The notes beneath the pieces were generated by a model. That model was given only the letters and a program-made list of their open reading frames with translations, did not search any database and was not told where the DNA came from. 64,000 nucleotides of DNA from Chenggangzhangella methanolivorans (GTDB lineage: Bacteria > Pseudomonadota > Alphaproteobacteria > Rhizobiales > Methylopilaceae), in assembly GCF_019797865.1 (NCBI RefSeq), contig NZ_CP081869.1, positions 2,257,501 to 2,321,500 of the forward strand, read 5' to 3'. Below, in pieces: positions 19,821 to 28,055 of the stretch (within the stretch, counting starts at the first letter, position 1; every line of letters begins with the position of its first letter). The position numbers were made by a program, and so were the translations under genes.

Positions 19821-21077
19821 ATGGAGATCGTCAACGTCATGCTCGGGCGCTTCGTCCAGATGGGGTCGCTGACCATCCTGGACGCGGCCGGCCGGGCGCA
19901 TGTGCTGAAAGGCGAGCAGCCGGGGCCCGAGGTCACGATCAAGCTGCACGACGCCAAGCTCCATCATCAGCTCTTCCTCAATCCGGAGATGAAGACGGGC
20001 GAGGCCTATATGGACGGCACGCTCACGCTCGAGCAGGGAACGCTGCGCGACCTGCTCACCCTCTATGCGCTCAACCGCAAGAACCTGCGGGCGACGCCGG
20101 TGCAGAAGAACCTGCGCGCCTGGACCAAGCGCGCCCGCGCCTGGCTGCCGAAGAACGACGCGATCCGCTCGAAGAAGAACGTCGAGGCCCATTACGACCT
20201 CTCGAACGAGATGTACCGGCTCTTCCTCGACGAGGGGATGAACTACTCCTGCGCCTATTTCGCCCGGCCGGAGATGAGCCTCGACGAGGCGCAGACGGCC
20301 AAGCTCCGCCACATCGCTTCGAAGCTCGACCTGAAGCCCGGGCAGCGCGTGCTCGACATCGGCTCCGGCTGGGGCTCGATGGCGATCTATCTCGCGGAAA
20401 ACTGCGGGGTCGAGGTTCTGGGCGTCACGCTCTCGACCGAACAGCACGCGCTTGCGACGCAGCGCGCCGCCGAGCGCGGGCTGTCGGACCGGGTGACGTT
20501 TGAGCTCCGCGACTACCGCGAGGTGGAGGGGCCGTTCGACCGCATCGTCTCGGTCGGCATGTTCGAGCATGTGGGGCTGAAGAACATTCCGGAGTTCTTC
20601 CAGAAGGTCCGTTCGCTCCTCAAGCCCGACGGCGTCGCGCTGCTGCACTCGATCGGCCGCAAGGGCGGGCCGGGCTCGACCGGCGCCTGGGTCCGCAAAT
20701 ACATCTTCCCCGGCGGCTACGCGCCGGCGCTGTCGGAGACGCTGCCCGCGATCGAGCAGTCCAAGCTCTGGGTCACCGACGTCGAGATCTGGCGCATGCA
20801 CTACGCCGAGACGTGCCTGGCCTGGGGCGGGCGCTTCGCCGCCAACCGCGACAAGGCGGCTGCGATGCTGGGCGAGCGTTTCTGCCGGATGTGGGAGTTC
20901 TACCTCCTCATCAGCGAGTTCTCGTTCCGCTACGGCAAGCACATGGTCTTCCAGATCCAGATGACCCGCGACGTCGACGCCCTGCCGCTCGCCCGCGACT
21001 ACATGGTCGAGGCGGAGAAGCGGCTCGAGGCCGGGCAAGCGTCCCGGCCGGGCGGCGCGCAGGCGCTTGCGGGCTGA
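19821..21077 (+). CDS. Cyclopropane-fatty-acyl-phospholipid synthase family protein
   Basis: SAM-dependent methyltransferase of the CFAS family, modifying acyl chains of membrane lipids. The N-terminal ~110 residues form the lipid-binding module. The SAM site is LDIGSGWGSMAIYLAE, and motifs NYSCAYF and VSVGMFEHVG are characteristic of the family. ATG 19821 is preceded by GGGAG. 418 aa, complete. It could be a true CFA synthase or one of the lipid methyltransferase paralogues; sequence alone does not separate these. Confidence 0.92.
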   Translation: MEIVNVMLGRFVQMGSLTILDAAGRAHVLKGEQPGPEVTIKLHDAKLHHQLFLNPEMKTGEAYMDGTLTLEQGTLRDLLTLYALNRKNLRATPVQKNLRAWTKRARAWLPKNDAIRSKKNVEAHYDLSNEMYRLFLDEGMNYSCAYFARPEMSLDEAQTAKLRHIASKLDLKPGQRVLDIGSGWGSMAIYLAENCGVEVLGVTLSTEQHALATQRAAERGLSDRVTFELRDYREVEGPFDRIVSVGMFEHVGLKNIPEFFQKVRSLLKPDGVALLHSIGRKGGPGSTGAWVRKYIFPGGYAPALSETLPAIEQSKLWVTDVEIWRMHYAETCLAWGGRFAANRDKAAAMLGERFCRMWEFYLLISEFSFRYGKHMVFQIQMTRDVDALPLARDYMVEAEKRLEAGQASRPGGAQALAG

Positions 21078-21096
21078 CGAATGATGCGCAGGCCGC

Positions 21097-21190
21097 CATC
21101 CCGGGCTTGTCCCGGGATCCAGAACCGACGCCGTTTGGAGAGTTCGGCCGCGCCGTCGGTTCTGGATCCCGGCTCTTCGGCCGGGATGAC
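21097..21190. repeat. Intergenic inverted-repeat element, family 1 copy D
   Basis: Arms CCATCCCGGGCTTGTCCCGG... and ...CTTCGGCCGGGATGAC, with inner GATCCAGAACCGACG / CGTCGGTTCTGGATC as a perfect 15-base inverted repeat. It lies between the cyclopropane synthase-like gene and the next methyltransferase. Confidence 0.88.
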
Positions 21191-21220
21191 GGCGGTGGTT
21201 CGCGCTCTTAGGGCGCTGCT

Positions 21221-22099
21221 TTGACCACCTCCCCCGACGTCCCGCGTCTCCTCGACCGCGCGGCCTTCGCCGCGGCCCGCCGGCGCACGCGGGCGGCCGG
21301 AGGCGGGCCCGACTTCCTGACCGCCCGCGTCGCCGAAGACATGGCCGACCGCCTCGCCGCGACGCTTCGGCCTTTTCCGCGCGCCCTCGATCTCGCAAGC
21401 CCCGGAGCGGCGATCGCCGACGCCCTTCGCGCCCGCCCTGGCGCAGAACGCGTTGTCCGCGCCGCGTTCGAGGCGGGCGACGGCGGCGATCTCGTCGCCG
21501 ACCCGCAGGCGATTCCGCTCGCGGCCGAGAGCTTCGATCTCGTCGTCTCGGGCCTCGCGCTGCAGTTCGCCGACGACCTGCCGGGCGTGTTCGCGCAGGT
21601 CCGGCGGCTGCTTCGGCCCGACGGGCTGTTCCTCGTGGCTCTTCTGGGGGGCGACACGCTGACCGAGCTGCGCCAGTCCTTCGCGGCCGCCGAGGCCGAG
21701 ATCGACGGAGGCCTCAGTCCCCGCGTCATGCCCTTCGCGGATGTCCGGGCGGTCGGCGCGCTGCTCCAGCGGGCCGGACTCGCGCTCCCCGTGACCGACG
21801 TCGACAAGGTCACGGTGCGCTACGGCTCGCCGATCGGCCTGATGCAGGACCTTCGCGCCTGGGGCGCGACCAACGCGCTCGTCGAGCGCAATCGCCGACC
21901 TTTGAAGCGCGCCACGCTCGCCCGCGCGCTAGAGGTCTACGCAGAACGCTTCGCCGACGCGGACGGCCGGGTGCGCGCGACCTTCGAGATCGTCTGGGCC
22001 TCGGGCTGGGCGCCGCACGCCAGCCAGCAGCAGCCGCTGAAGCCCGGCTCCGCCAAGGCGCGCCTCGCCGATGCGCTGCGACCGCCCAAGGACGACTGA
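21221..22099 (+). CDS. Class I SAM-dependent methyltransferase (NDUFAF5/BioC-like)
   Basis: 292-aa methyltransferase-fold protein. The SAM region is LDLASPGAAIADAL, a degenerate form of motif I. ESFDLVVSGLALQFADDLPGVFAQVRRLLRPDG is post-motif II. FLVALLGGDTLTELRQSF and DLRAWGATNALVER are typical of the alphaproteobacterial and mitochondrial NDUFAF5 branch, which helps assemble respiratory complex I. Start is TTG 21221: no upstream start exists before a TAG at 21209, and AGGG precedes it. Assignment to NDUFAF5 rather than BioC is inference. Confidence 0.82.
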   Translation: MTTSPDVPRLLDRAAFAAARRRTRAAGGGPDFLTARVAEDMADRLAATLRPFPRALDLASPGAAIADALRARPGAERVVRAAFEAGDGGDLVADPQAIPLAAESFDLVVSGLALQFADDLPGVFAQVRRLLRPDGLFLVALLGGDTLTELRQSFAAAEAEIDGGLSPRVMPFADVRAVGALLQRAGLALPVTDVDKVTVRYGSPIGLMQDLRAWGATNALVERNRRPLKRATLARALEVYAERFADADGRVRATFEIVWASGWAPHASQQQPLKPGSAKARLADALRPPKDD

Positions 22100-22134
22100 A
22101 CGCCTGAACCGCAACGACCGGGAGCCCCGACGAG

Positions 22135-23184
22135 ATGTTCGACGACGTTCCGCACGCCCGCGAGGCTCTGGCCGCTCATTTCGACCCGCCGCGGCTCGAG
22201 CGCGTGGTCTCGGCGCTCGTCCCCGCGATCGTGTTCGCGCCGGTTCCGGGCGCAGCCGTTCTGGGCGGTTCGCGCATCGGCGGCGCGCCCGACATGGGCC
22301 CAGGCGCCGAATGGCCGCGCCCCGCGGCGGCGGAAGACCCGGAGGCGATCGCCAAGCGCGGCTCGCCGGACGCCGGCAAGGAGATGCTCGAGCATTTCGC
22401 CAGGAACCTGCCTTACGCCTTTTTCGCGCAGGTCGACCTCGGCGAGGCGGCCAGGCTCGGGCCGGTCGCCTCGGCGCTGCCGTCCGAGGGGCGGCTGCTG
22501 TTCTTCTACGATGTCTCGATCGGTCCGTGGGACACCGGCTCGCGGGTCGCGCGCGTGATCTGGGACAAGACCCCCGACCAGCTGGCGAGGCTCGCGCCGC
22601 CGGCCGACCTCAAGGAAGCGGCCGACGCCGACCGGGCCGAGCGGGTGAAGCTCGCGCAAGAGTTCGACGACGACGTCGAGGCCGCGCGCAAAGGCGGCAG
22701 CGCCTATGACGCGCCCGGCCGTCCGATGCGGCTGCAGACGACGCTCAGGCTGCCGAGCGTCGCCTCGATCGAGGTTTCGGCCCTGCCGGAGATCTTCGAA
22801 GCGGCGCGCTCCGTGACGGGCGGCGAAAACGAGGCGCTGGAGGCCTACGAGGCCGCGATCGAGGAGAATCACGACGGCTATACGGACGAGAAGTGGCGGC
22901 GCCAGCAGCTGCTCGGCGCGCCGCAGCCCGAGCAGGACGACCCCCGCTATGACGCCGTCGTCGTGACGACGTTCGGCAAGCAGCATCTCGAGCGCGAGGA
23001 ATGGCGCAGCCGTCGCGCCGAGATCGAAGCCGCCGCGCGCGACTGGACGCTCCTGCTCCAGGCCGACGTCGGCGACTGGATGCAGGCGAGGTTCACGGAA
23101 GGCACGGTGTTCTTCGTGATCCGCAAGGACGACCTCGCGGCGCGGCGCTTCGACCGCGTCGTCGCGGTCTACCAGCAGACCTGA
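22135..23184 (+). CDS. DUF1963 (YwqG-like) domain-containing protein
   Basis: 349-aa cytoplasmic protein. SRIGGAPDMGPGAEWPRP is the DUF1963 hallmark (family pattern GG.P..P...WP), followed by PYAFFAQVDLGEAARL and GRLLFFYD. The C-terminal GDWMQARFTEGTVFFVIRKDDL closes the fold with the usual W..G...F.I pattern. Function is unknown in the family. ATG 22135 is preceded by GGGAG. Convergent with the pilin gene. Confidence 0.85.
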   Translation: MFDDVPHAREALAAHFDPPRLERVVSALVPAIVFAPVPGAAVLGGSRIGGAPDMGPGAEWPRPAAAEDPEAIAKRGSPDAGKEMLEHFARNLPYAFFAQVDLGEAARLGPVASALPSEGRLLFFYDVSIGPWDTGSRVARVIWDKTPDQLARLAPPADLKEAADADRAERVKLAQEFDDDVEAARKGGSAYDAPGRPMRLQTTLRLPSVASIEVSALPEIFEAARSVTGGENEALEAYEAAIEENHDGYTDEKWRRQQLLGAPQPEQDDPRYDAVVVTTFGKQHLEREEWRSRRAEIEAAARDWTLLLQADVGDWMQARFTEGTVFFVIRKDDLAARRFDRVVAVYQQT

Positions 23185-23194
23185 GGCTCGACGG

Positions 23195-23392
23195 CTAGTT
23201 CGTCACCGCCGCGTTCATCTTGTCGTAGAAGCCGACCTTCAACGACGTGCCGACGCCGAACACGACGGCCGCCACCGCGATCGAGATGCCGACCGCGATC
23301 ATGGCGTATTCGATCGACGTCGCGCCGCGCTCGTCGCGCAAGAATGCCCGGAGCTTGCGGAAGCCGGTCCTCGGCTTCTTCTCTTCGCTCAT
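23195..23392 (-). CDS. Flp family type IVb pilin
   Basis: 65-aa prepilin. A short basic leader ends RDERGATSIEYAMIAVG, where processing by a prepilin peptidase would follow the Gly, leaving the ATSIEYAMIA N-terminus with the Glu-Tyr pair of Flp pilins. A ~20-residue hydrophobic helix follows (ISIAVAAVVFGV). No tad/cpa assembly genes are in the window, so this is an orphan copy here. The ATG at 23392 gives the shortest sensible leader. Confidence 0.92.
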   Translation of the reverse strand: MSEEKKPRTGFRKLRAFLRDERGATSIEYAMIAVGISIAVAAVVFGVGTSLKVGFYDKMNAAVTN

Positions 23393-23430
23393 CGTCACGT
23401 CCCCCGGCGCGCCGTCGCGGGAGCCGGCCG

Positions 23431-23835
23431 TCAGAGCAGGTCGACGAGATGCGCGATCAGCGGCTCGTCGGCCGGCGGCATCGGAAAGTCGCGGAGCCTG
23501 TCGGGCCGCACCCAGCGAAACGCCTGGCCCTCGCGGCCGGTGACGGTCCCTTCCCAGCGCCGGCACACATACAGCGGCATCAGGAGATGGAAGTCGTCGT
23601 AGGCGTGGCTTGCGAAGGTCAGCGGGGCGAGACAGGGCTCCTCGACCGCGACGCCGAGCTCTTCGGCTAGTTCCCGGATCAAGGTCTGCTCCGGCCGTTC
23701 GCCCGGCTCCACCTTGCCGCCGGGAAACTCCCAAAGCCCGGCCAGCGCCTTGCCTTCGGGCCGTTGCGCGATGAGCACGCGGCCGTCCGGATCGACGAGG
23801 GCGCAGGCGACGACGAGGACGAGCCTGAAGGTCAC
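23431..23835 (-). CDS. mutT: (Deoxy)nucleoside triphosphate pyrophosphohydrolase, MutT type
   Basis: Nudix hydrolase of 134 aa, likely cleaning 8-oxo-dGTP. The Nudix box runs GGKVEPGERPEQTLIRELAE followed by ELGV, matching GX5EX7REUXEEXGU. The N-terminal VVACALVDPDGRVLIAQRPEGK and the C-terminal FRWVRPDRLRDFPMPPAD follow the MutT layout. The start is GTG 23835. It is next to argJ, a common arrangement in this order. Confidence 0.92.
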   Translation of the reverse strand: MTFRLVLVVACALVDPDGRVLIAQRPEGKALAGLWEFPGGKVEPGERPEQTLIRELAEELGVAVEEPCLAPLTFASHAYDDFHLLMPLYVCRRWEGTVTGREGQAFRWVRPDRLRDFPMPPADEPLIAHLVDLL

Positions 23836-23924
23836 GACCGCGCCCCCACGATGCCGCCCAAAGACTTAATAAGGCGTTGCGAAGTCGTCATGATTCAGGA
23901 GCCGTTTGGAGCTGAGGAGACGGA

Positions 23925-24060
23925 CTGCGTGCTTCGAGACGCCTGCAAGGGCAGGCTCCTCGGCATGAGGGACGTTTGAGCTGAAGTCTGCGTTTTCGGG
24001 CGCGCGCGACGCCTCTCATGCTGAGGAGCCCGGCCAGAGCCGGGCGTCTCGAAGCACGCA
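23925..24060. repeat. Intergenic inverted repeat, family 3
   Basis: Arms CTGCGTGCTTCGAGACGCC and GGCGTCTCGAAGCACGCAG are perfect reverse complements; inward of them GGCTCCTCGGCATGAG pairs with CTCATGCTGAGGAGCC. The element is ~136 bases long and lies between mutT and argJ. Only one copy is in this window. Confidence 0.88.
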
Positions 24061-24081
24061 GTTCGCCAGAACCAGCGACCT

Positions 24082-25314
24082 TTAAGACCGGTAGTCCGCG
24101 TTGATCTGGATGTAGCCCTCGGTGAGATCGCAGGTCCACACCCGCGCCTTTCCGGAGCCGAGGCCGATGTCGACCGCGATCGTGATCTCTTCGTTCTTCA
24201 TGTAGGCCGAGGTCACAGCCTCGTCGTAGGCCGGATCGCGCTCGCCCTGATGGGCCACGCGGATGTCGCCGAAGCTGATCGTCAGCAGGTCGCGGTCGGC
24301 CGGCTCGCCGGCCTTGCCGACGGCCGCGACCACCCGGCCCCAATTGGCGTCCTCGCCGGCCACCGCGGTCTTCACCAGCGGCGAATTGGCGATCGACATC
24401 GCGATCCTCCGCGCCGACAGGTCGCTCTCGGCGCCGGCGACCTCGACGGTGACGAACTTGCGCGCCCCCTCGCCGTCGCGGGCGACGAGCTGGGCGAGTT
24501 CGATGAGAAGATCCTCAAGCGCCGAGCGAAACGCCGCGAAGGCCGGATCGGCTGCGTCCGTCACGGTCGCGTTGCCCGCCTTGCCCGTGGCGAAGGCCAT
24601 CAGCGTGTCGGAAGTCGAGGTGTCGCCGTCGATCGTCACGCAGTTGAACGAGCGCTCGACCGCGTCCGAGAGCGCCGCCTGCAGCGCGGGCGCGGCGATC
24701 GCCGCGTCGGTCGCCACATAGGACAGCATCGTCGCCATGTCGGGCGCGATCATCCCTGCGCCCTTGGCGATGCCGTTCAGCGTCACCGTCACGCCGCCGA
24801 TCTCGGCCGTTCGGGTGGCGAGCTTCGGGAAGGTGTCGGTCGTCATGATGGCGCGGGCGGCCGCCTCCCAGGCGTCCTCCGAACCGTTCGCCACGAGGCC
24901 GTCCATGACGCCGGAAAACTTCGTCGCGTCGAGCGGCTCGCCGATGACGCCGGTGGAAGACAGGAAGATCTCGCCTTCCGAACAGCCCGCGGCCTTGGCC
25001 GTGGTCTCGGCCGTCAGCTTGGTCGAGGCGCGGCCGTTCTTGCCCGTGAAGGCGTTGGCGTTGCCCGAATTGACCACCAGCGCCCGGATCGAACCGCCGG
25101 AGAGGCGCTCGCGGCACCATTCGACCGGCGCGGAGGGGCAGCGGGACTTGGTGAAGACGCCCGCGACCGTCGTGCCCTCGTCGAAGGCCGCCAGCAGCAC
25201 GTCGGTGCGGCCCTTGTAGCGGATGCCGGCCTCGGCGGTCGCAAGCCTCACGCCTCGCACCGGCGGAAGCGTCGGCAGAGATTTCGGGGCGAGCGGCGAG
25301 ACGGCGGTCGACAT
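24082..25314 (-). CDS. argJ: Bifunctional glutamate N-acetyltransferase/amino-acid acetyltransferase ArgJ
   Basis: Recycles the acetyl group from N-acetylornithine to glutamate in arginine synthesis. The proenzyme self-cleaves before the nucleophilic Thr in [16 protein letters not shown] (~residues 190-205); the ATML motif is intact. [12 protein letters not shown] and [18 protein letters not shown] are further signatures, as is the C-terminal [12 protein letters not shown]. 410 aa, complete, ATG 25314. Confidence 0.97.
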   Translation of the reverse strand: MSTAVSPLAPKSLPTLPPVRGVRLATAEAGIRYKGRTDVLLAAFDEGTTVAGVFTKSRCPSAPVEWCRERLSGGSIRALVVNSGNANAFTGKNGRASTKLTAETTAKAAGCSEGEIFLSSTGVIGEPLDATKFSGVMDGLVANGSEDAWEAAARAIMTTDTFPKLATRTAEIGGVTVTLNGIAKGAGMIAPDMATMLSYVATDAAIAAPALQAALSDAVERSFNCVTIDGDTSTSDTLMAFATGKAGNATVTDAADPAFAAFRSALEDLLIELAQLVARDGEGARKFVTVEVAGAESDLSARRIAMSIANSPLVKTAVAGEDANWGRVVAAVGKAGEPADRDLLTISFGDIRVAHQGERDPAYDEAVTSAYMKNEEITIAVDIGLGSGKARVWTCDLTEGYIQINADYRS

Positions 25315-25404
25315 CGGGCGGTTGGCTCCTCGCGGGACGATTCGCGACGCTTACAGGCTTCGCATGACGATTGGAACGCGGGGGCGGCGGGCGCGACGTG
25401 TACG

Positions 25405-25543
25405 CCCCCTCCCCCTTGTGGGGAGGGTAAGGGTGGGGGTGGCTCAGAATGGAACGCGAATGTCGCGCGTAGAGCGCCGTCGCCGGCGCCACCCTCTCCG
25501 GAACCACCCCCACCCCCGGCCCCTCCCCACAAGGGGGAGGGGA
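25405..25543. repeat. Intergenic inverted repeat, family 2 copy B
   Basis: Same arms as the element at 18462 (CCCCTCCCCCTTGTGGGGAG ... CTCCCCACAAGGGGGAGGGG), again with an inner GGGTGGGGGTGG / CCACCCCCACCC pair. It lies between argJ and the glucan protein gene. Confidence 0.87.
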
Positions 25544-25554
25544 GAAAGCGTCCC

Positions 25555-27186
25555 TCACGCCGGCGGGTGGTATTGGTAGAGCCAGGTCTCGCTCAGCACC
25601 TCGTCGCCGGCCTTGAGGTAGCAGCGCAGCTCCACCGGCTCCGGTCCCTGCACGGTGAGATCGAACTGCGCGCGCCAGTGGCCGGGAACGTCGCTCGGGA
25701 CGGCCTCGGTGAAGATGTAGGAGAACGTCCCGCGCGAGGTCGAGAGCACCGCCTCGACCTTCTGACCGAAAGGAATGTCCTTCAGCGGCCCGCCGAGGAA
25801 TTCGACGAGGAACTTGCGCACGCCCATGGGGCGCGGCAGGCCCGGCTGGCCGCCGCGGCCAAGCCGCGTCGCGACGCATTTGGCGAGCGCGCCGGGATGG
25901 GGTTCGTCGTCCTGCCAGTAGAGCTTGTAGGCGAGCTTGGCGGTCTTGCCGGGCTGGTACGGCTTCTCCGGAATCCAGTAGGCCACGATGTTGTCGTGGA
26001 TCTCGTCGTCGGTCGGCAGCTCCACGAGCTGCACCGCGCCCTTGCCCCAGTCGCCCACCGGCTCGACCCAGGTCGAGGGCCGGTCCTGATACTTCACACC
26101 GTCCTCGTAATTGCCGTAGAGGCGGTCGCGCTGAAGCAGGCCGAAGCCGCGCGGGTTCTCGTCCGAGAAGGTCGAGGTCATGATGCGGGGCGGATTGTTG
26201 AGCGGGCGCCAGATGCGCTCGCCCGAGCCGGTCCACATCGCCAGGCCGTCGGAGTCATGGACCTCGGGGCGCCAGTCGATGAGGTAGGGCTTCGCGGTCT
26301 CGGAGAACCAGTACATCGAGGTGAGCGCGGCGAGACCCACCCGGTCGACGGGCTTGCGCAGCGTGATCTCGGCCTCGATGTCCATCAGCGTGCCGCCGGT
26401 GCGGCTGATGAGGAAGCGGTAGGCGCCTGCGATCGAGGGGCCGTCGAGCAGCGCATAGACCGTGACGGGCTCGCCGTCCTTCATCGCCGGCTCGAACCAG
26501 AAGCCGATGAAGTCCGGAAACTCCTCGTTCGCGCCCGGCTGCGGGAATAGCGCGACGCCGCGCGCCGACATGCCGACCTGGCCCTTGTCGCCGATGGCGC
26601 GGAAGTAGGAGGCGCCGAGGAAGGTCGCGAAGGGCTCGCGGGTCTTCCAGTCGCCCTTCGGCGTCACCTCGTCCTTGGCCTCGCGGATCCAGAAGCCGGC
26701 GAAGGCGGAGGGCTGGTCCTTCAGCGTCTTGGCCACGCTGTCGGCCGGCATGTCGAACAGCGACTGGTCGTAGAGAACCTCGCGCGCCTTGCCGTCCGCG
26801 ACGGCGTGCATGCGCACCGTCTTCGGGAAGAACTGGCCGACATGCATGAAGGTGATGGGATAGGCGCCCGGCGCGTTTGCGTAGAGCGCGTGCTCGGGCA
26901 GGTATTTCAGCTTGCCGTGGGCGTCATAGTCGATGCGCTTGACGACCTCGAGGTCGGGCTTGGCCGGCTCGACGTAAGGCTTGGCGGCCAGATCCTTCGC
27001 GAGCTTCTTCAGGATGTCGTAGCTGAACGGCTCGGCCGGGCCGAACTTGAGGTCGTCGGCCTTTCCTTGCGCGAACGCCTGCGGCCCCAACGCCAACGCC
27101 GCCTGCGCCGCAAGGCCGAGACGCATCAACGTCCGGCGGTCGAGCGTCGCGACGGAGGCAAGGTCGGGCAGGCGGCGTGAGGTCAT
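25555..27186 (-). CDS. Glucan biosynthesis protein (OpgG/OpgD family)
   Basis: Periplasmic protein for osmoregulated periplasmic glucan backbone synthesis or branching. The N-terminus holds a twin-arginine signal (DRRTLMRLGLAAQAALALG, cut near AFAQ), pointing to OpgD-like export. The mature part begins FGPAEPFSYDILKKLAKDLA, and family segments such as FFPKTVRMHAV, GASYFRAIG and RDRLYGNYEDG are present. ATG 27186 is chosen over an upstream start because it places the RR near the N-terminus. About 543 aa. No glycosyltransferase opgH lies beside it. Confidence 0.9.
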   Translation of the reverse strand: MTSRRLPDLASVATLDRRTLMRLGLAAQAALALGPQAFAQGKADDLKFGPAEPFSYDILKKLAKDLAAKPYVEPAKPDLEVVKRIDYDAHGKLKYLPEHALYANAPGAYPITFMHVGQFFPKTVRMHAVADGKAREVLYDQSLFDMPADSVAKTLKDQPSAFAGFWIREAKDEVTPKGDWKTREPFATFLGASYFRAIGDKGQVGMSARGVALFPQPGANEEFPDFIGFWFEPAMKDGEPVTVYALLDGPSIAGAYRFLISRTGGTLMDIEAEITLRKPVDRVGLAALTSMYWFSETAKPYLIDWRPEVHDSDGLAMWTGSGERIWRPLNNPPRIMTSTFSDENPRGFGLLQRDRLYGNYEDGVKYQDRPSTWVEPVGDWGKGAVQLVELPTDDEIHDNIVAYWIPEKPYQPGKTAKLAYKLYWQDDEPHPGALAKCVATRLGRGGQPGLPRPMGVRKFLVEFLGGPLKDIPFGQKVEAVLSTSRGTFSYIFTEAVPSDVPGHWRAQFDLTVQGPEPVELRCYLKAGDEVLSETWLYQYHPPA

Positions 27187-27334
27187 CGTCTGGCTCGCAT
27201 GTCGTCGTCGGGGCGCGGATACGTCCGCGCGCACTCATATGCGCTCCGGAAGCGGAGCCGCAACGAGGGACGACGATTGAGGCGATGACCTTTTGCGGAA
27301 GACGCGAGCGTTAACGGCCGCGGCGGCCGTCGGC

Positions 27335-27460
27335 TCAGCGGCCGTAAGCGTCCTGAGCGTGGAACTGGACGCCGGTGGCCTTGGCGGGCGCGGACGGCGG
27401 CAGCGCGGCGGCGCCGGCGACGACAAAGAGGATCGACGAGACGAAGATGGCGACACGCAT
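27335..27460 (-). CDS. Hypothetical small secreted peptide
   Basis: A 41-codon frame begins MRVAIFVSSILFVVAGAAA, a compact Sec signal with a basic n-region and a hydrophobic core, and continues PPSAPAKATG then VQFHAQDAYGR before TGA. Cleavage after the Ala-rich end would leave ~20 residues. No strong ribosome-binding site is seen, and no homologue is recognised. It is offered on coding character alone. Confidence 0.4.
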   Translation of the reverse strand: MRVAIFVSSILFVVAGAAALPPSAPAKATGVQFHAQDAYGR

Positions 27461-28055
27461 CGGTTTCAGGCTCAATGCTCACATTCAGGCGACGCAAGAT
27501 GCGGCCGCGATCCCTAACAATCCCTCCATGAACGCGAAACCGCCCATTGGGTTTCCACGCGGCCGAAATTTGGCGCCTTGGCGAGCGGCGTAAACGCAAC
27601 CGTTCGAAATTGAGCGTTTCCGAAAGCAAATGCGGTCTAATTTGGGCGATCGCGAGGGTCCGGAAGGGACCGATCGTTGCCGATCGGCCACAGAAAAAGG
27701 CGCGTCCCGGCCGACGCCGATTCGAACCGCCCCACAGTCGTGGGTCGCGCGGCGACGGTCGCGGCCTCGCTTTCCGCGCGAGGCGCAAATCCATGATCTT
27801 GCTTGCGGTCTTGCACACGTTCGCGTCAGGGCTCGACGCGCGCGCCCGGACTGGCGTCTGGCGCGCCAGACTCGGTCCATGAAATTGAGGCGACTTGGCC
27901 GACATTTTGAGATGGAATAATCCTAATTCGAATTTATTGTGTCAGATCAATGCCTTATTGGCGCCGCGTGAGCGCCGTGCTAACACCCTGACGCCGGATG
28001 GAGCGCAGGAACGCGCCCGTCCGGCCCCTTCAGTTGTGAGCATTGAGGCGCGACC
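27461..28055. other. Intergenic region upstream of the haem receptor gene
   Basis: About 600 bases with no convincing gene. Its right end (27900-27960) is markedly AT-rich for this genome and includes the perfect palindrome AATTCGAATT at 27925-27934, a candidate iron-regulator site for the rightward receptor gene. It does not match a textbook Fur, Irr or RirA box, so the regulator is open. The remainder (27480-27880) is unremarkable. Confidence 0.5.
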
